DNA of 64,000 bases from Onchidella celtica (GCA_963931925.1 OZ007570.1:34863084-34927083); one strand, 5' to 3'. Positions 41,959 to 53,567 are shown, counted from the stretch's first letter. Notes: generated by a model from the sequence alone, not told the origin. Program-made: numbers and translations.

Positions 41959-44089
41959 ATATATTATAGAGAGTTAATTATGTAATTACATGTTAAGGCT
42001 AAGACTCTGGAGTTGCACTGAGGCCGAAGATTGATCATAATAATAGTAATCTGTGTAAACAACAGTAAGCGATTTAGTAAATTCAATAATAAAACATTAC
42101 CGTAGGTGTTACACATAAAACTCTGTTTCCCGTTAACCTGTCAAGAAAACATGTTTATTACATTACTTAAGTCCACTTTTATTGTTGTAGCCGTCACCAT
42201 TAGTCTACTAACCAAACGTTTATTGCGTCACTGACAACCACTTGTACTACTGTCGTTCGTCTTTTTTTCTTTTTGGCCGTGTTTGTTGTAATAAAGTGAT
42301 TGTGGTCCCGAGAACTCGTAGATTATTTATATCATGTTCCAGTAAAACATTTAAGAAGGGTTGGGGACAATAAAATAATGTCTCTCGTCTTAGCTACCTA
42401 GTAAATCAACAACAAAAAAAAGTCGATATTGGACAGGTTTACCGTTAGCCACCTGTTTGAAGAAACATCCTATCCTTTAAAAAGATTTTAATACGCAAAA
42501 AATGTCCTGCTGTTGCAATACTTATTCATTCTGATGTGGGATAAAGGAATGCAAAATAGAATACACTGTGTAAATCACCAAATTACCAGATACTAACCTT
42601 CTGTATTATTACTGATTCAGGCTATGAACTATGACAAAACATTTAAACTAAAAATCACAGCAGGGCTTAGAGATTTTAGCGGGAAGCGAGACAGAGGCTG
42701 GCACAGGAACCAGTGTGATGTCACGCCACCTAATTATTATGCATCATTACTAAACCACTACTACCAAGACACACCGCAATCCAGCTCGAAGCCAGCTGGA
42801 TGCTAACTGTTTGTAAGCCAGACCAAGGCTGGCATGTGGTGGCAGGCCACCTAATTACATGTATTATGCATCACACTAAAACACTGCTAACAAGTCACAC
42901 CGTCACCCAGCTGGGTGCTGGCTGAAGGACCACCAATAGGCCCATTGCGAATGACGTGACAGAGTGTTTTTGTTTTGTATTTCCGACACCTAAAATGGCG
43001 GGTGGATCAGCTGACGAGTGTAACTTCGAGATTTGTCTAAGCAGTTAAAATGCCTGCTGGTTGCATTGCAGTTGACTGTCAGGTCAGGGGTGGAAAGGAT
43101 GAATCCAAGCTGGTCAGATTCCCTACCATCCGTGTAAACAATGGAAAGGAAGTGAAAGAATTTACCGAACGTCTCCCATGTGCGTGAACGCACGTGTCAT
43201 TGTTTACTGTGGTGAACTTTTTTTTTAGCTCGCCGCCGATTGGTTCGCGACGCCTGAAGTGCTCACAGTGCAAATCAGCTAACGAATCAAAATCAATGCC
43301 ACCATCGCCATGGTTAAGCGTCTATCCTGACAACTAAAATGGCCGATATCCGCAATGGGCCTATTGCTGGCGGCAGACGTTATAGAGCAGTGCCGTATAA
43401 TCACCAGCCATCAGACTGGTTTCAGCTTGCCCGATTCAAAGATTCAAAGCAATACTTATATCTAACAATACTGAGGACGTCTGTGCACAATTTTGTCATA
43501 CAAACAATCTTTTCACCCGTTCCCATCATTTTAATAACAAATGTGTGGATTTCGATGATTATAATAAAAAGTATTATCAAACAATGCTTTCGGATCAGAA
43601 CTGGGTCACGACCTATTCACTTTTTAAACATAATTCCGAGCAACGTGACTTCCTTATGCCTCAGCCACCGATACTCACTGTGTTTATACATCGGTTTGAC
43701 GCAGAAAATGACCTTTCCTTTGTTATGAAACTATGAGAGCCAATCAGATGAACTTCAGCCACGTGGTTTCATTTTTTTTTCTAGCAGCCATGGAGGTTGA
43801 GTGACACATGAGTGAAGAGGAGACGCGGAATTTGATCATTTGTTTTGTGTTCACTTAGAAAATTCATTGAGATCGGCAGAAGGAAAGTTGATGTTTATAT
43901 TTATAAATGCCATGTCCAAATAAATACACCCGTCTTTTTTCTACGGTATTTTAAATGCAGATAAAACATTGTGTTCCTGAAATATGCCGCCATGTCAGCG
44001 AACCATCAACCTCTTGCTCGGTGCTGCATCGCTCGGTCACGCTTAGAGTTACTGGCACGGGATTCCCCAGTAATGTATATTCTATTTAT
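41959..44089. other. Non-coding stretch with a local duplication and short inverted repeat
   Basis: About 100 bases around CCACCTAATTA..TTATGCATCA..ACTAAA..CAC occur twice in tandem (about 42691-42800 and 42828-42925). CGCAATGGGCCTATTG at about 43351-43366 is inverted at about 42936-42951, bracketing the THAP-like fragment. Otherwise nothing. Confidence 0.5.
43050..43186 (+). pseudogene. THAP-like domain N-terminal fragment
   Basis: An ATG-initiated frame of 45 codons opens MPAGCIAVDC and continues KLVRFPTI, matching the start of a THAP (C2CH zinc finger) domain: CxxxxC followed by the F-P core. It stops before the second C and H. It could be a first coding exon or a relic of a THAP-bearing transposon; no splice donor was convincing. 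Confidence 0.4.
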
Positions 44090-44329
44090 AGTGTCACCGT
44101 CACCGGTCCCCTAACCGCGCTGGTCGTTGGGGCACCACTGATGACTGCACAATAGTAGAAAATAAGATTTGGGGGAAAACCCAGCTAGTTGAATGTAGGT
44201 CAGCCATCAAATAGAGTGGTGAGTGGAGAAGGTAAGGCAAACAACTGGCTATGAGTAAAGCTCAGACTACTCATATCAACTGACTAGTACGAAATGCAAT
44301 GTTTGTCTCACTTAAGACCAAGGTTGAGG

Positions 44330-47300
44330 TCACAGAATTTGGGAAGTTTTGGTAAAGTTGGTGAAACCTATTTCCCTCCACCTGTCCCGGTCTTCTGTGG
44401 CTCTCTGTGATTCACTAAAACTCAGGCCTGTCCACCTGTCCCGGTCTTCTGTGGCTCTCTGTGATTCACTAAAACTCAGGCCTGTCCACCTGTCCCGGTC
44501 TTCTGTGGCTCTCTGTGATTCACTAAAACTCAGGCCTGTCCACCTGTCCCGGTCTTCTGTGGCTCTCTGTGATTCACTAAAACTCAGGCCTGTCCACCTG
44601 TCCCGGTCTTCTGTGGCTCTCTGTGATTCACTAAAACTCAGGCCTGTCCACCTGTCCCGGTCTTCTGTGGCTCTCGGTGATTCACTGAAACTCAGGCCTG
44701 TCCATCTGTCCCGGTCTTCTGTGGCTCTCTGTGATTCATTGAAACTCAGGCCTGTCCACCTGTCCCGGTCTCCCATGACTCTCTGTGATTCACTAAAACT
44801 CAGGCCTGTCCACCTGTCCCGGTCTTCTGTGGCTCTCGGTGATTCACTAAAACTCAGGCCTGTCCACCTGTCCCGGTCTTCTGTGGCTCTCTGTGATTCA
44901 CTCAAACTCAGGCCTGTCCACCTGTCCCGGTCTTCTGTGGCTCTCGGTGATTCACTAAAACTCAGGCCTGTCCACCTGTCCCAGTCTCCCGTAGCTCTCT
45001 GTGATTCACTAAAACTCAGGCCTGTCCACCTGTCCCGGTCTTCTGTGGCTCTCTGTGATTCACTAAAACTCAGGCCTGTCCACCTGTCCCGGTCTTCTGT
45101 GGCTCTCTGTGATTCACTAAAACTCAGGCCTGTCCACCTGTCCCGGTCTTCTGTGGCTCTCGGTGATTCACTAAAACTCAGGCCTGTCCACCTGTCCCGG
45201 TCTCCCATGACTCTCTGTGATTCACTAAAACTCAGGCCTATCCACCTGTCCCGGTCTTCTGTGGCTCTCTGTGATTCACTAAAACTCAGGCCTGTCCACC
45301 TGTCCCGGTCTCCCGTAGCTCTCGGTGATTCACTGAAACTCAGGCCTGTCCACCTGTCCCGGTCTTCTGTGGCTCTCGGTGATTCACTGAAACTCAGGCC
45401 TGTCCACCTGTCCCAGTCTTCAGTGGCTCTCTGTGATTCACTAAAACTCAGGCCTGTCCACCTGTCCCGGTCTTCTGTGGCTCTCGGTGATTCACTAAAA
45501 CTCAGGCCTGTCCACCTGTCCCGGTCTCCCATGACTCTCTGTGATTCACTAAAACTCAGGCCTATCCACCTGTCCCGGTCTTCTGTGGCTCTCTGTGATT
45601 CACTAAAACTCAGGCCTGTCCACCTGTCCCGGTCTCCCGTAGCTCTCGGTGATTCACTGAAACTCAGGCCTGTCCACCTGTCCCGGTCTTCTGTGGCTCT
45701 CGGTGATTCACTGAAACTCAGGCCTGTCCACCTGTCCCAGTCTTCAGTGGCTCTCTGTGATTCACTAAAACTCAGGCCTGTCCACCTGTCCCGGTCTTCT
45801 GTTTCTCTCTGTGATTGACTAAAACTCAGGCCTGTCCACCTGTCCCGGTCTTCTGTGGCTCTCTGTGATTCACTAAAACTCAGGCCTGTCCACCTGTCCC
45901 GGTCTCCCGTAGCTCTCGGTGATTCACTGAAACTCAGGCCTGTCCACCTGTCCCGGTCTTCTGTGGCTCTCGGTGATTCACTAAAACTCAGGCCTGTCCA
46001 CCTGTCCCGGTCTTCTGTGGCTCTCGGTGATTCACTAAAACTCAGGCCTGTCCACCTGTCCCGGTCTTCTGTGGCTCTCGGTGATTCACTAAAACTCAGG
46101 CCTGTCCACCTGTCCCGGTCTTCTGTGGCTCTCGGTGATTCACTAAAACTCAGGCCTGTCCACCTGTCCCGGTCTTCTGTGGCTCTCTGTGATTCACTGA
46201 AACTCAGGCCTGTCCACCTGTCCCGGTCTTCTGTGGCTCTCTGTGAGTCACTAAAACTCAGGCCTGTCCACCTGTCCCAGTCTCCCGTGGCTCTCGGTGA
46301 TTCACTGAAACTCAGGCCTGTCCACCTGTCCCGGTCTTCTGTTCCTCTCTGTGATTCACTGAAACTCAGGCCTGTCCACCTGTCCCGGTCTTCTGTGGCT
46401 CTCTGTGAGTCACTAAAACTCAGGCCTGTCCACCTGTCCCGGTCTCCCGTGGCTCTCGGTGATTCACTGAAACTCAGGCCTGTCCACCTGTCCCGGTCTC
46501 CCGTGGCTCTCGGTGATTCACTGAAACTCAGGGCTGTCCACCTGTCCCGGTCTCCCGTGGCTCTCGGTGATTCACTGAAACTCAGGCCTGTCCACCTGTC
46601 CCGGTCTCCCGTGGCTCTCGGTGATTCACTGAAACTCAGGCCTGTCCACCTGTCCCGGTCTCCCGTGGCTCTCGGTGATTCACTAAAACTCAGGCCTGTC
46701 CACCTGTCCCGGTCTCCCGTGGCTCTCGGTGATTCACTGAAACTCAGGCCTGTCCACCTGTCCCGGTCTCCCGTGGCTCTCGGTGATTCACTGAAACTCA
46801 GGCCTGTCCACCTGTCCCGGTCTCCCGTGGCTCTCGGTGATTCACTGAAACTCAGGCCTGTCCACCTGTCCCGGTCTCCCATGACTCTCGGTGATTCACT
46901 AAAACTCAGGCCCGTCCACCTGTCCCGGCCTCCCATTACTCTCGGTGAGTCACTGAAACTCAGGCCCGTCCACCTGTCCCGGCCTCCCATGACTCTCGGT
47001 GATTCACTGAAACTCAGGCCCGTCCACCTGTCCCGGCCTCCCATGACTCTCGGTGAGTCACTGAAACTCAGGCCCGTCCACCTGTCCCGGCCTCCCATGA
47101 CTCTCGGTGATTCACTAAAACTCAGGCCTGTCCACCTGTCCCGGCCTCCCATGACTCTCGGTGATTCACTGAAACTCAGGCCCGTCCACCTGTCCCGGTC
47201 TCCCGTAGCTCTCGGTGAGTCACTAAAACTCAGGCCCGTCCACCTGTCCCGGCCTCCCATGGCTCTCGGTGATTCACTGAAACTCAGGCCCGTCCACCTG

Positions 47301-48394
47301 TCCCGGTCTCCCGTAGCTCTCGGTGAGTCACTAAAACTCAGGCCCGTCCACCTGTCCAGGTCTCCCATGACTCTCGGTGATTCACTGAAACTCAGGCCTG
47401 TCCACCTGTCCCGGCCTCCCATGGCTCTCGGTGATTCACTGAAACTCAGGCCCGTCCACCTGTCCCGGTCTCCCGTAGCTCTCGGTGAGTCACTAAAACT
47501 CAGGCCTGTCCATCTGTCCAGGCCTCCCATGACTCTCGGTGATTCACTGAAACTCAGGCCCGTCCACTCGCGGATGTTATCCTCCCATCTTTTCTTCTGT
47601 CTACCTTTCCCTCGTCCTCCTCCAACAGTTCCTTGAAAGATGGTTTTAGAGAGGCATTCTGACCACGACACGTGGCCATACCAGCGGAGCTTGCGCTTCT
47701 TGACAACGGTCAGAAGATCTTCGTGAGGGCCAATGGCTTGGGTGATTCTACTGCGGACTATTTCGTTGGTGGCGTGGTGCTTGAATGGGATGTTCATAAG
47801 CTTACGATAGCATCTCATCTCCATCGCGCAATTCCTTCTCTGGAGATCTGATGTGAGTGTCCATATTTCGCAGGCAGATAGGAGTATCGAGATAACCAAG
47901 GACGGCATCAATCTAACTTTTGACTGAAGGGTTATATTTTTGTCCGTCCAAATGGTTTTCAACCTGGTGTGCGCTGCTGTTGTCTGCGCAATCCTGGATA
48001 GTAGTTCAGGCTTGGAGCCCTCTTCAGTTATCGTGGAACCTAGGTATTTGAACCGTGTTACATTTTCAAGCTTTTCTCCCTTCACTTTTATGTCTGTGCT
48101 GATGCCGTTGGTGTTATTCGTCATTACTTTGGTTTTCTCAGCACTGATTTCCATTCCATAAGCTACAGATACTTCGACGAGTCCTTCTATGAGCATGGCC
48201 AGCTCTTGTTCACTGCCTGCCAATCCATCGATATCGTCGGCAAAAGGCAGGTTGGTAATTGTTCTGCCTCCTATGCTGACCGTCCCCTCATGGTTCTCTA
48301 GTGCGTCCGTCAATATTCTTTCAAGAAATATGTTGAAGAGGGTGGGCGATAGCAAACATCCTTGTCTGACTCCGACCGTTGAATTACCAGACAT
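44330..48394 (-). pseudogene. LINE RT C-terminus fused to 59 in-frame 18-residue repeats
   Basis: A 1354-residue open frame. Residues 1-60 contain the RT palm GVRQGCLLSPTLFN and catalytic FADDIDG. The following 200 residues are thumb/connection, including YGMEISAEKTKVM, FKYLGSTI and KLRWYGHVSW. KKRWEDNIREWTGL then opens the repeat: an 18-residue unit of the form WTGLSFSESPRATGDRDR recurs 59 times without a stop or frameshift and closes with RWREIGF. The RT start is missing, so the protein cannot be a functional polymerase. The array is highly charged and regular; whether it is translated is unknown. The methionine at 48394 is incidental. Confidence 0.85.
44377..47562. repeat. 54-bp minisatellite, 59 units, no length variation
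   Basis: The unit begins TCCACCTGTCCCGGTCTTCT on the plus strand. 3186 bases equal exactly 59 units. Variants fall into blocks: GATTCACTAAAA/GAAA, TCTTCTGTGG versus TCCCATGACT or TCCCGTAGCT, CTCTGTG versus CTCGGTG. A six-unit block (45133-45456) is repeated directly at 45457-45780. A three-unit block recurs at the right end. Both strands are open, giving long antisense frames 44349-45818 and 45855-47636. Confidence 0.97.
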
Positions 48395-48419
48395 TAAACA
48401 CAGGACTGACGTTTGTCAT

Positions 48420-48862
48420 TGAGAAATATGAGGAATATTCCAAAACTGATTTTTTAAAGCATATTGTGCACAATCTTTAAACATTTAAGAGTATTTATTT
48501 TTACTGTGTTTTCTCAAAAACAAAAATTTCATTATTTTCATCTTTAAATATTTAAAAATCACAAAAAGACTGTGGGAACACAGCAAGGCTTAACGCAAAG
48601 ATAAAAAATGGCAATAAAGAAAAAAGTACATGTAGCGGCCATTTTCTGTCTTGCCTTTTAGTTTGCGTTTCATCGTCTGGGCATTATTTCTTACGCAAGG
48701 CTTTATTACATACAACGTTTTCCTTTTGCCAGTTTTTGACTCTAAATATTTAAGAACCTTTCTTTTCACTGTATTTTCTCTGAAAAAAAAAAGTCATTAT
48801 TTTGATGTGAAAAAAAAAATTTTATATCACGCAATCACAGTTTTTTTTTCACAGGAGAAAAC
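48420..48862. repeat. AT-rich spacer with a direct and a dispersed repeat
   Basis: A segment beginning near 48480 (CATTTAAGAG..TTTTACTGTGTTTTCTC) recurs near 48747. The segment 48641-48745 recurs at about 62665-62770 at roughly 80% identity. It sits directly downstream of the THAP pseudogene and may be part of the same mobile element. Confidence 0.5.
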
Positions 48863-49228
48863 TCAGAAAACGAAGTGATTCTGTCTGTCTTTCTTGATGA
48901 AATAGTTCAGCTGTTGATCCTCAGCTTTAGGTTCGCGTGGTGCTGGTTTTGGTGTTGGCAAACAAGAAGAAGGAACATTAAAAATACTTGGTGGCAACAC
49001 AGGCCGAGTATGTCCACCTGGTATCTTGACCATAGGTGTAACGCAGGCCAATGTCTCTCACATATAAAAAAAAAATGTTGTTGGGTCGACAACGAATGCC
49101 TCACGTGGGGGGAGAACGTTCAACCATTTCTGTTTTTCTTGTTCGTCTTTAGGTAGTTTAAACACACGGCATTTGTTAGATTCGTTGTAGCTGCCTTTGC
49201 AGTTCACAACACCACACTTGTTTGGCAT
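48863..49228 (-). pseudogene. THAP-domain protein fragment, frameshifted
   Basis: From the ATG at 49228 the minus strand encodes MPNKCGVVNC, then CRVFKLPKDE, KWLNVLPPRE and DPTTFF, a clear THAP zinc finger (C2CH, DNA binding). The second CxxH (ICERHW) is displaced into another frame after the A/T homopolymer at 49065-49075. A second shift follows before KIPGGHTRPVLPPSIF, which is the usual post-domain tail. Length variation of the homopolymer could also be an assembly error. It may be a host transcription factor exon or part of a P-like transposase. Confidence 0.7.
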
Positions 49229-49279
49229 TTTGAAAGAATATAAATCCCACAACTTGCAAAAAATATCCACCAGTATCAC

Positions 49280-50484
49280 ATTGTTTCACATGTCTGTTTC
49301 AATGTTTATATTTTCCCACACAACCAAAGCACTTGTTCCAGTAACGTAAACATCCGGGAGAAAAAGAGTGCAAGCTTTCTGCACTAGATCTAGGCCTAAA
49401 AATAAAAGTTTTGGCGTGTTGGATATTCACTAAGTAAATTAATGCCAACAAATCGTATGGAAAATGTGTTTACTTACTTAATTGAGATAAACTTCATCGC
49501 ATCTTATTAGTCTAGATTACTACGCTAAAGCGCACTATTACGTTCGGTCTAAAAATAGACTGTTCATCAGAAACTGGGTCAATGCAATGGCCTTCGCTAG
49601 CGAAGTCAGAAGATCGGCCGTGCGCGTCCTGTGATATAGTAGTCCTTGTTGCGTATTAATAATAAGCCTTTTGTGTTGAAGTTGGGGAGCGCTTTGCCAC
49701 CTTAAATTTGGGACGGTGGATGGAGTCACATTACGTTGTTCACTCCATTATGAACAATTTTTATTTTCATTCTGTGATTATCCTCTTTCCACCAGCGTCA
49801 TTCCGGACTGTGACCTGAACTACAGACAGCCCTGACGCCGTTGTCTGCAGGTCAATGGAACGAGAATGGCAAACCAAGCTACCAGAGCTACTGCTGCCAT
49901 AGGGGCCACATTCTTTAATTAATAATCTGTTGTTTGATGATGTTATATATTATGCTTATGCATTTCAAGGCATCAACTGAAGATTTATCATTTTAGTTCT
50001 TAAGAACATTTCTGTTGAGTATGACTATTTCAGTGCTGATTTATTTCGTAGATGTTCATGTGAGATTGAATGTATACCCAGGACATTATACTTAGATAAA
50101 GTATAGTCCAGAACGTTGCACTTAATAATTGTGTGCTGGTGTCCATCCATTATGCACGTTCTTAGTTTAAATTTTTCTCCATTTGGAGGTTGACAGTTCT
50201 AAGGCTACATGACATGCTGTCATTTCCATGATTGGGATTTTTCCTGGGATCATATCGTTCCAATTTGTCAATTTCCACTGGGGTGGGGGGTGTGTTACGA
50301 ACGACTTTTGGGATAGGGGAAATAACCCAATTAACAGAATTGCACATAGAGAATCAAAATCATGTCAATGTATGGATATGCTTTTACTTAAAGCTAGGGA
50401 ACTAATCAGAAGCCTAGCTGTGGTCATGTGACTATTGGAGTTGAGACTATATTAACGACTGCGCCACGAGCGTTCAGTTAGTGA
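49280..50484. other. Non-coding stretch, nothing recognised
   Basis: AT-rich, with no gene-like frame and no clear repeat structure. Confidence 0.5.
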
Positions 50485-50852
50485 AAGGCCGTGTTTATAG
50501 AGAAAGCGGGTAGGCGGGTTGCCGCGAGATGGTTACTCGCGCAAGAAAACTCGCGCCTAATCATGGTTTGTGTTCATAGCAAGGCGGGAAAAGGAAAGAC
50601 GAGGTCAACATCCATCGTGAAGCCAAGAAAAGTACACAGCCAACACAACTCCCGCGCGACACACGCGGAACAAGAACACACAATTGGTTCTGGTAATTTC
50701 CCGCGCTGGACGGCAAAATTGCCGCCTCGAGAGACACGAGTTGTCTATGTACACTTACAAAGCATATTGAGTAACATTCCTCGCGCGAGTTCTCTCGGGT
50801 CGAATCAAGTGTGCGATTTCCCGAAACCCGCCGTCTCTATAAACGCTACCTT
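50485..50852. mobile_element. Foldback MITE-like element
   Basis: Ends AAGGCCGTGTTTATAGAGA and TCTCTATAAACGCTACCTT are inverse with few mismatches, and the next 20 bases (GCGGGTaGGCGGGTT and AACCCGCCG) also pair. The GC-rich interior carries several CGCGCGAG/CTCGCGCG motifs. No ORF with known domains. The target duplication is not resolved. Confidence 0.55.
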
Positions 50853-51916
50853 AGGCGAGCAAGCCCGCTCATGAGATCACTCAGTCTTTCACGTTTTCTA
50901 CTAGAAGAAAAACTAAGGTGTGGCAATGTGCTGAGTATGAAAGTGCTGACAACGTGCTTTGTTGAACAGCAGACCATGACCATGGCCATGTTACTAACCA
51001 TCCAAAGCTTTTGAAAGATTTCTGGCTGATTGGATCAGCCAGGCAATCGTAAGTAGTAGGGACAGTCGTTGACGAAATGCCACGTGCTTCCAAAGATGAA
51101 AGTAGCCATCTTGACATAGAACTATCTTTAGCGGAGGACAGAATGAGCAGACCAGGATTGGAAGTCAACATTTAGAAATTATCTATTTTGTGAATTCAAA
51201 CTGTTTTTTGAACTTGGTGAGACTGGGAATTACCAGCTCATCACAGTTCGAGAACACTTACGCCAAGTGAAGTTATTTTGATGGTATGAGTGTCTTTTAA
51301 ATGTAGATCTGCTATCCTACCTGTGGGATTTATCATTGAGTCTAAATTATTATATGCCCAGGTCTCCGTAGTGAGCTAGGCAAGTTTGAGAATTGTTTTT
51401 GATTTCAGTATAGTCTGAAATATTCAGTCTACAGCTTCTGTACGACCTGTAGAATTACTTGAGTAACCCTACCTGCTCTGTCTTGTGCATAACGATAGAT
51501 ATAGCATAATTAAGAGGCTAGTGTTTTAGTGCGGGAATTATGAGAATGGAATGGATGTAGTTTACTTAGGTAACTAAGTTAGCTTGACTTAGGTTTATAT
51601 TAGAGGGATTTCATTCTACATTGCTATTGATTTTGTTTTTACATTTATATATTTATATTGTACTTGTTTATTACATCGTGGTTCAGGCCCTGCAGGCCTG
51701 ACCAAAAAGTTACACCATTTTGTTATCTAGTGATTAGTATGCTTGGAGTGGGGTGTAGTTAGTTCTTAAACCTAAATGCAGTCGAAAAGTATCTCCATGT
51801 AACATAGTAACTTCTAGACAAACCAACCCCCGACATCTGGAAAGGTCACAAAAAATAATAAATAAATACGTACTAAACGTTCCCCTTTCATAACATCTAA
51901 AGGGGATCGTGACAGA
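50853..51916. other. Non-coding stretch, nothing recognised
   Basis: Contains only short frames and AT-rich sequence. Confidence 0.5.
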
Positions 51917-52172
51917 AGCAACCATCAGTCAAGAATTGGAAAAAAATTTAGTATGCGGACTTTGTGATTACTGAAACTTGTATACGCTATTACCAGTTTA
52001 AAAACTGCATACATGAGTAGACATAATGTTGCGCACATGTATTTCTTAATATTTATCTAAATTTTGTAACAAAGTGTATAAATATAACCATGTGTGTAAA
52101 TTTTGTTGATGTCTTGTGCATCTGTAGTTTATTGCATGTGGCTCTTACATTAAGCAAGTTTGGCCACCCCTG
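51917..52172. repeat. Second hAT-like copy, right portion
   Basis: Same orientation as, and about 80% identical to, 41682-41958, sharing the end AAGTTTGGCCACCCCTG. The left terminus is missing. Confidence 0.6.
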
Positions 52173-52915
52173 ATATATTAACTTCCAACGAATTCAGAAC
52201 AACACTAGTCGTATGATATTAAAAATTACAAAAACGAGCAAGATACACCTACCTTAAAAGAACTCCACTGGCTACCACTGCAGGCTCACATAGAGAAGTT
52301 GTTAGCAATTCCTAATTATAATTTCAAAGACACAAGTCCATCAAATTCAAAGGCATTATTACGCCTACCTGAAACATGTTTTTTCTGTTGGAAAATTCAA
52401 CACAAGTAAAATCAGTCCCGACATATTTACAGACTAATTGATAGTGTCTCCTTTACGCCTCGCACATTCTAAAAAGCGAGAAAGTAAGAGAGAGAGAGAG
52501 AATAGGAGTTTGTTTCGCGTCCACTCTATTAGTAGGGGGGCCAAGCCGTCAAATGGCCGGGAACCTTGCACAAAAATATATACTCCTGATTTTGCTATAA
52601 TTGTTAGGAGAACCACTCTGGGCTACTGAAAATGCCGGATATAATGAGATAAAGGGTGGCAACGCTAAGAAATTCGTCAAAAACACCCCCTACGTTACAT
52701 TGGACAAAATCAAAACTGTACCCCTTATACCGCTAAACACTGCGAGTCCAATATTTTAAAAAATCTTATAAAATATACCAGGTGGCTAAGGTTGAACTTT
52801 ACTGCCTATTATCATAGACAAGTACCCATAGAAGTTTTTGAAAAACATAATGCAACAATTTGAAGATCAAATTATTAATAATAGCAGTTACATTAATACT
52901 TCTATTTGGAGGATC
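52173..52915. other. Non-coding stretch, nothing recognised
   Basis: AT-rich with a short GA run (52485-52502). No supported gene. Confidence 0.5.
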
Positions 52916-52920
52916 CGCTC

Positions 52921-53567
52921 TGTAGCATCTGCAAGCTACCCCTTGCCCTCCCCCGTTTTTCTTGTTATACTGGTGACTGAGCATGTGTTCACTTCTTTCT
53001 TTCTTTAATTGTTGACGTGCACTCCGTGACCTTATCCTCCCTTCCTAGTGAGTAGTTGTTGGATGATCGTAAATATTAGTATGTTCCCTAACATTCGATA
53101 ACGTTGTGGATATTGAAGTTTACGCCAGATTTGGCCTTGAGTGATGTAACCTGGTGACGTATTGATACGTAATTGGTTAGTTTGTGTGTTCGGGCGAGGG
53201 CAGAGGTTACGTTTATTTCGGGAACTTTCTGTAGAAATGTCTATATTATGTATGGATCCATGTGAGTGGTTGGTCGGTGAGTAAGTGGGTTTTCCTTCTC
53301 GTGTGGCGTAGGATATTTAATTGTTCGTTGGTGCCTTCCTAGTATTTTATTGTTAACATACAGTTATTAAACTTTAGTATTATCTAAGATTTAGAGAGTC
53401 CCCGTTAGGCTTGCCTATTTATAGCTCTTAGGTATTATTCAACCGATCGTCGGATCTCGTGTTTTTTTTAATTCTACAGCTGTAATAGTTTCGTTTTCTA
53501 AAGGGTTGTAGTTAGATCAACTAACTCCCCCCTACTATAACGTGCTAGAACAACCTCAGCTGTTACA
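52921..53567 (+). repeat. Solo LTR related to GypD
   Basis: 647 bp, starts TGTAGCATCTGC and ends CAGCTGTTACA, flanked by CGCTC on both sides (52916-52920, 53568-53572). Inverse-oriented relative of 38046-38643 and diverged relative of the GypD LTRs. Confidence 0.88.

Larger units (their letters stand above)
44090..48400 (-). mobile_element. 5'-truncated LINE with an expanded internal minisatellite
   Basis: A minus-strand non-LTR retrotransposon whose RT begins just before the palm motif (about 48395). It keeps the thumb and C-terminal region and ends with the usual SSVVPQRP-type C-terminus, which appears in another frame at about 44104-44150 after a decayed stretch. Between lie 59 copies of a 54-bp unit. 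Similar RTE/BovB-like LINE polyproteins carry this C-terminus with a single copy of the module (family knowledge, tentative clade). Confidence 0.8.

Noticed and set aside
44377-47562. CRISPR array
   Set aside because: Units are contiguous 54-bp repeats without spacers, within a LINE in animal DNA.
44349-47636. Long plus-strand ORFs of 489 and 593 codons
   Set aside because: Antisense readings of the 54-bp minisatellite; its unit length is a multiple of three with no stop in this frame. Not treated as genes.
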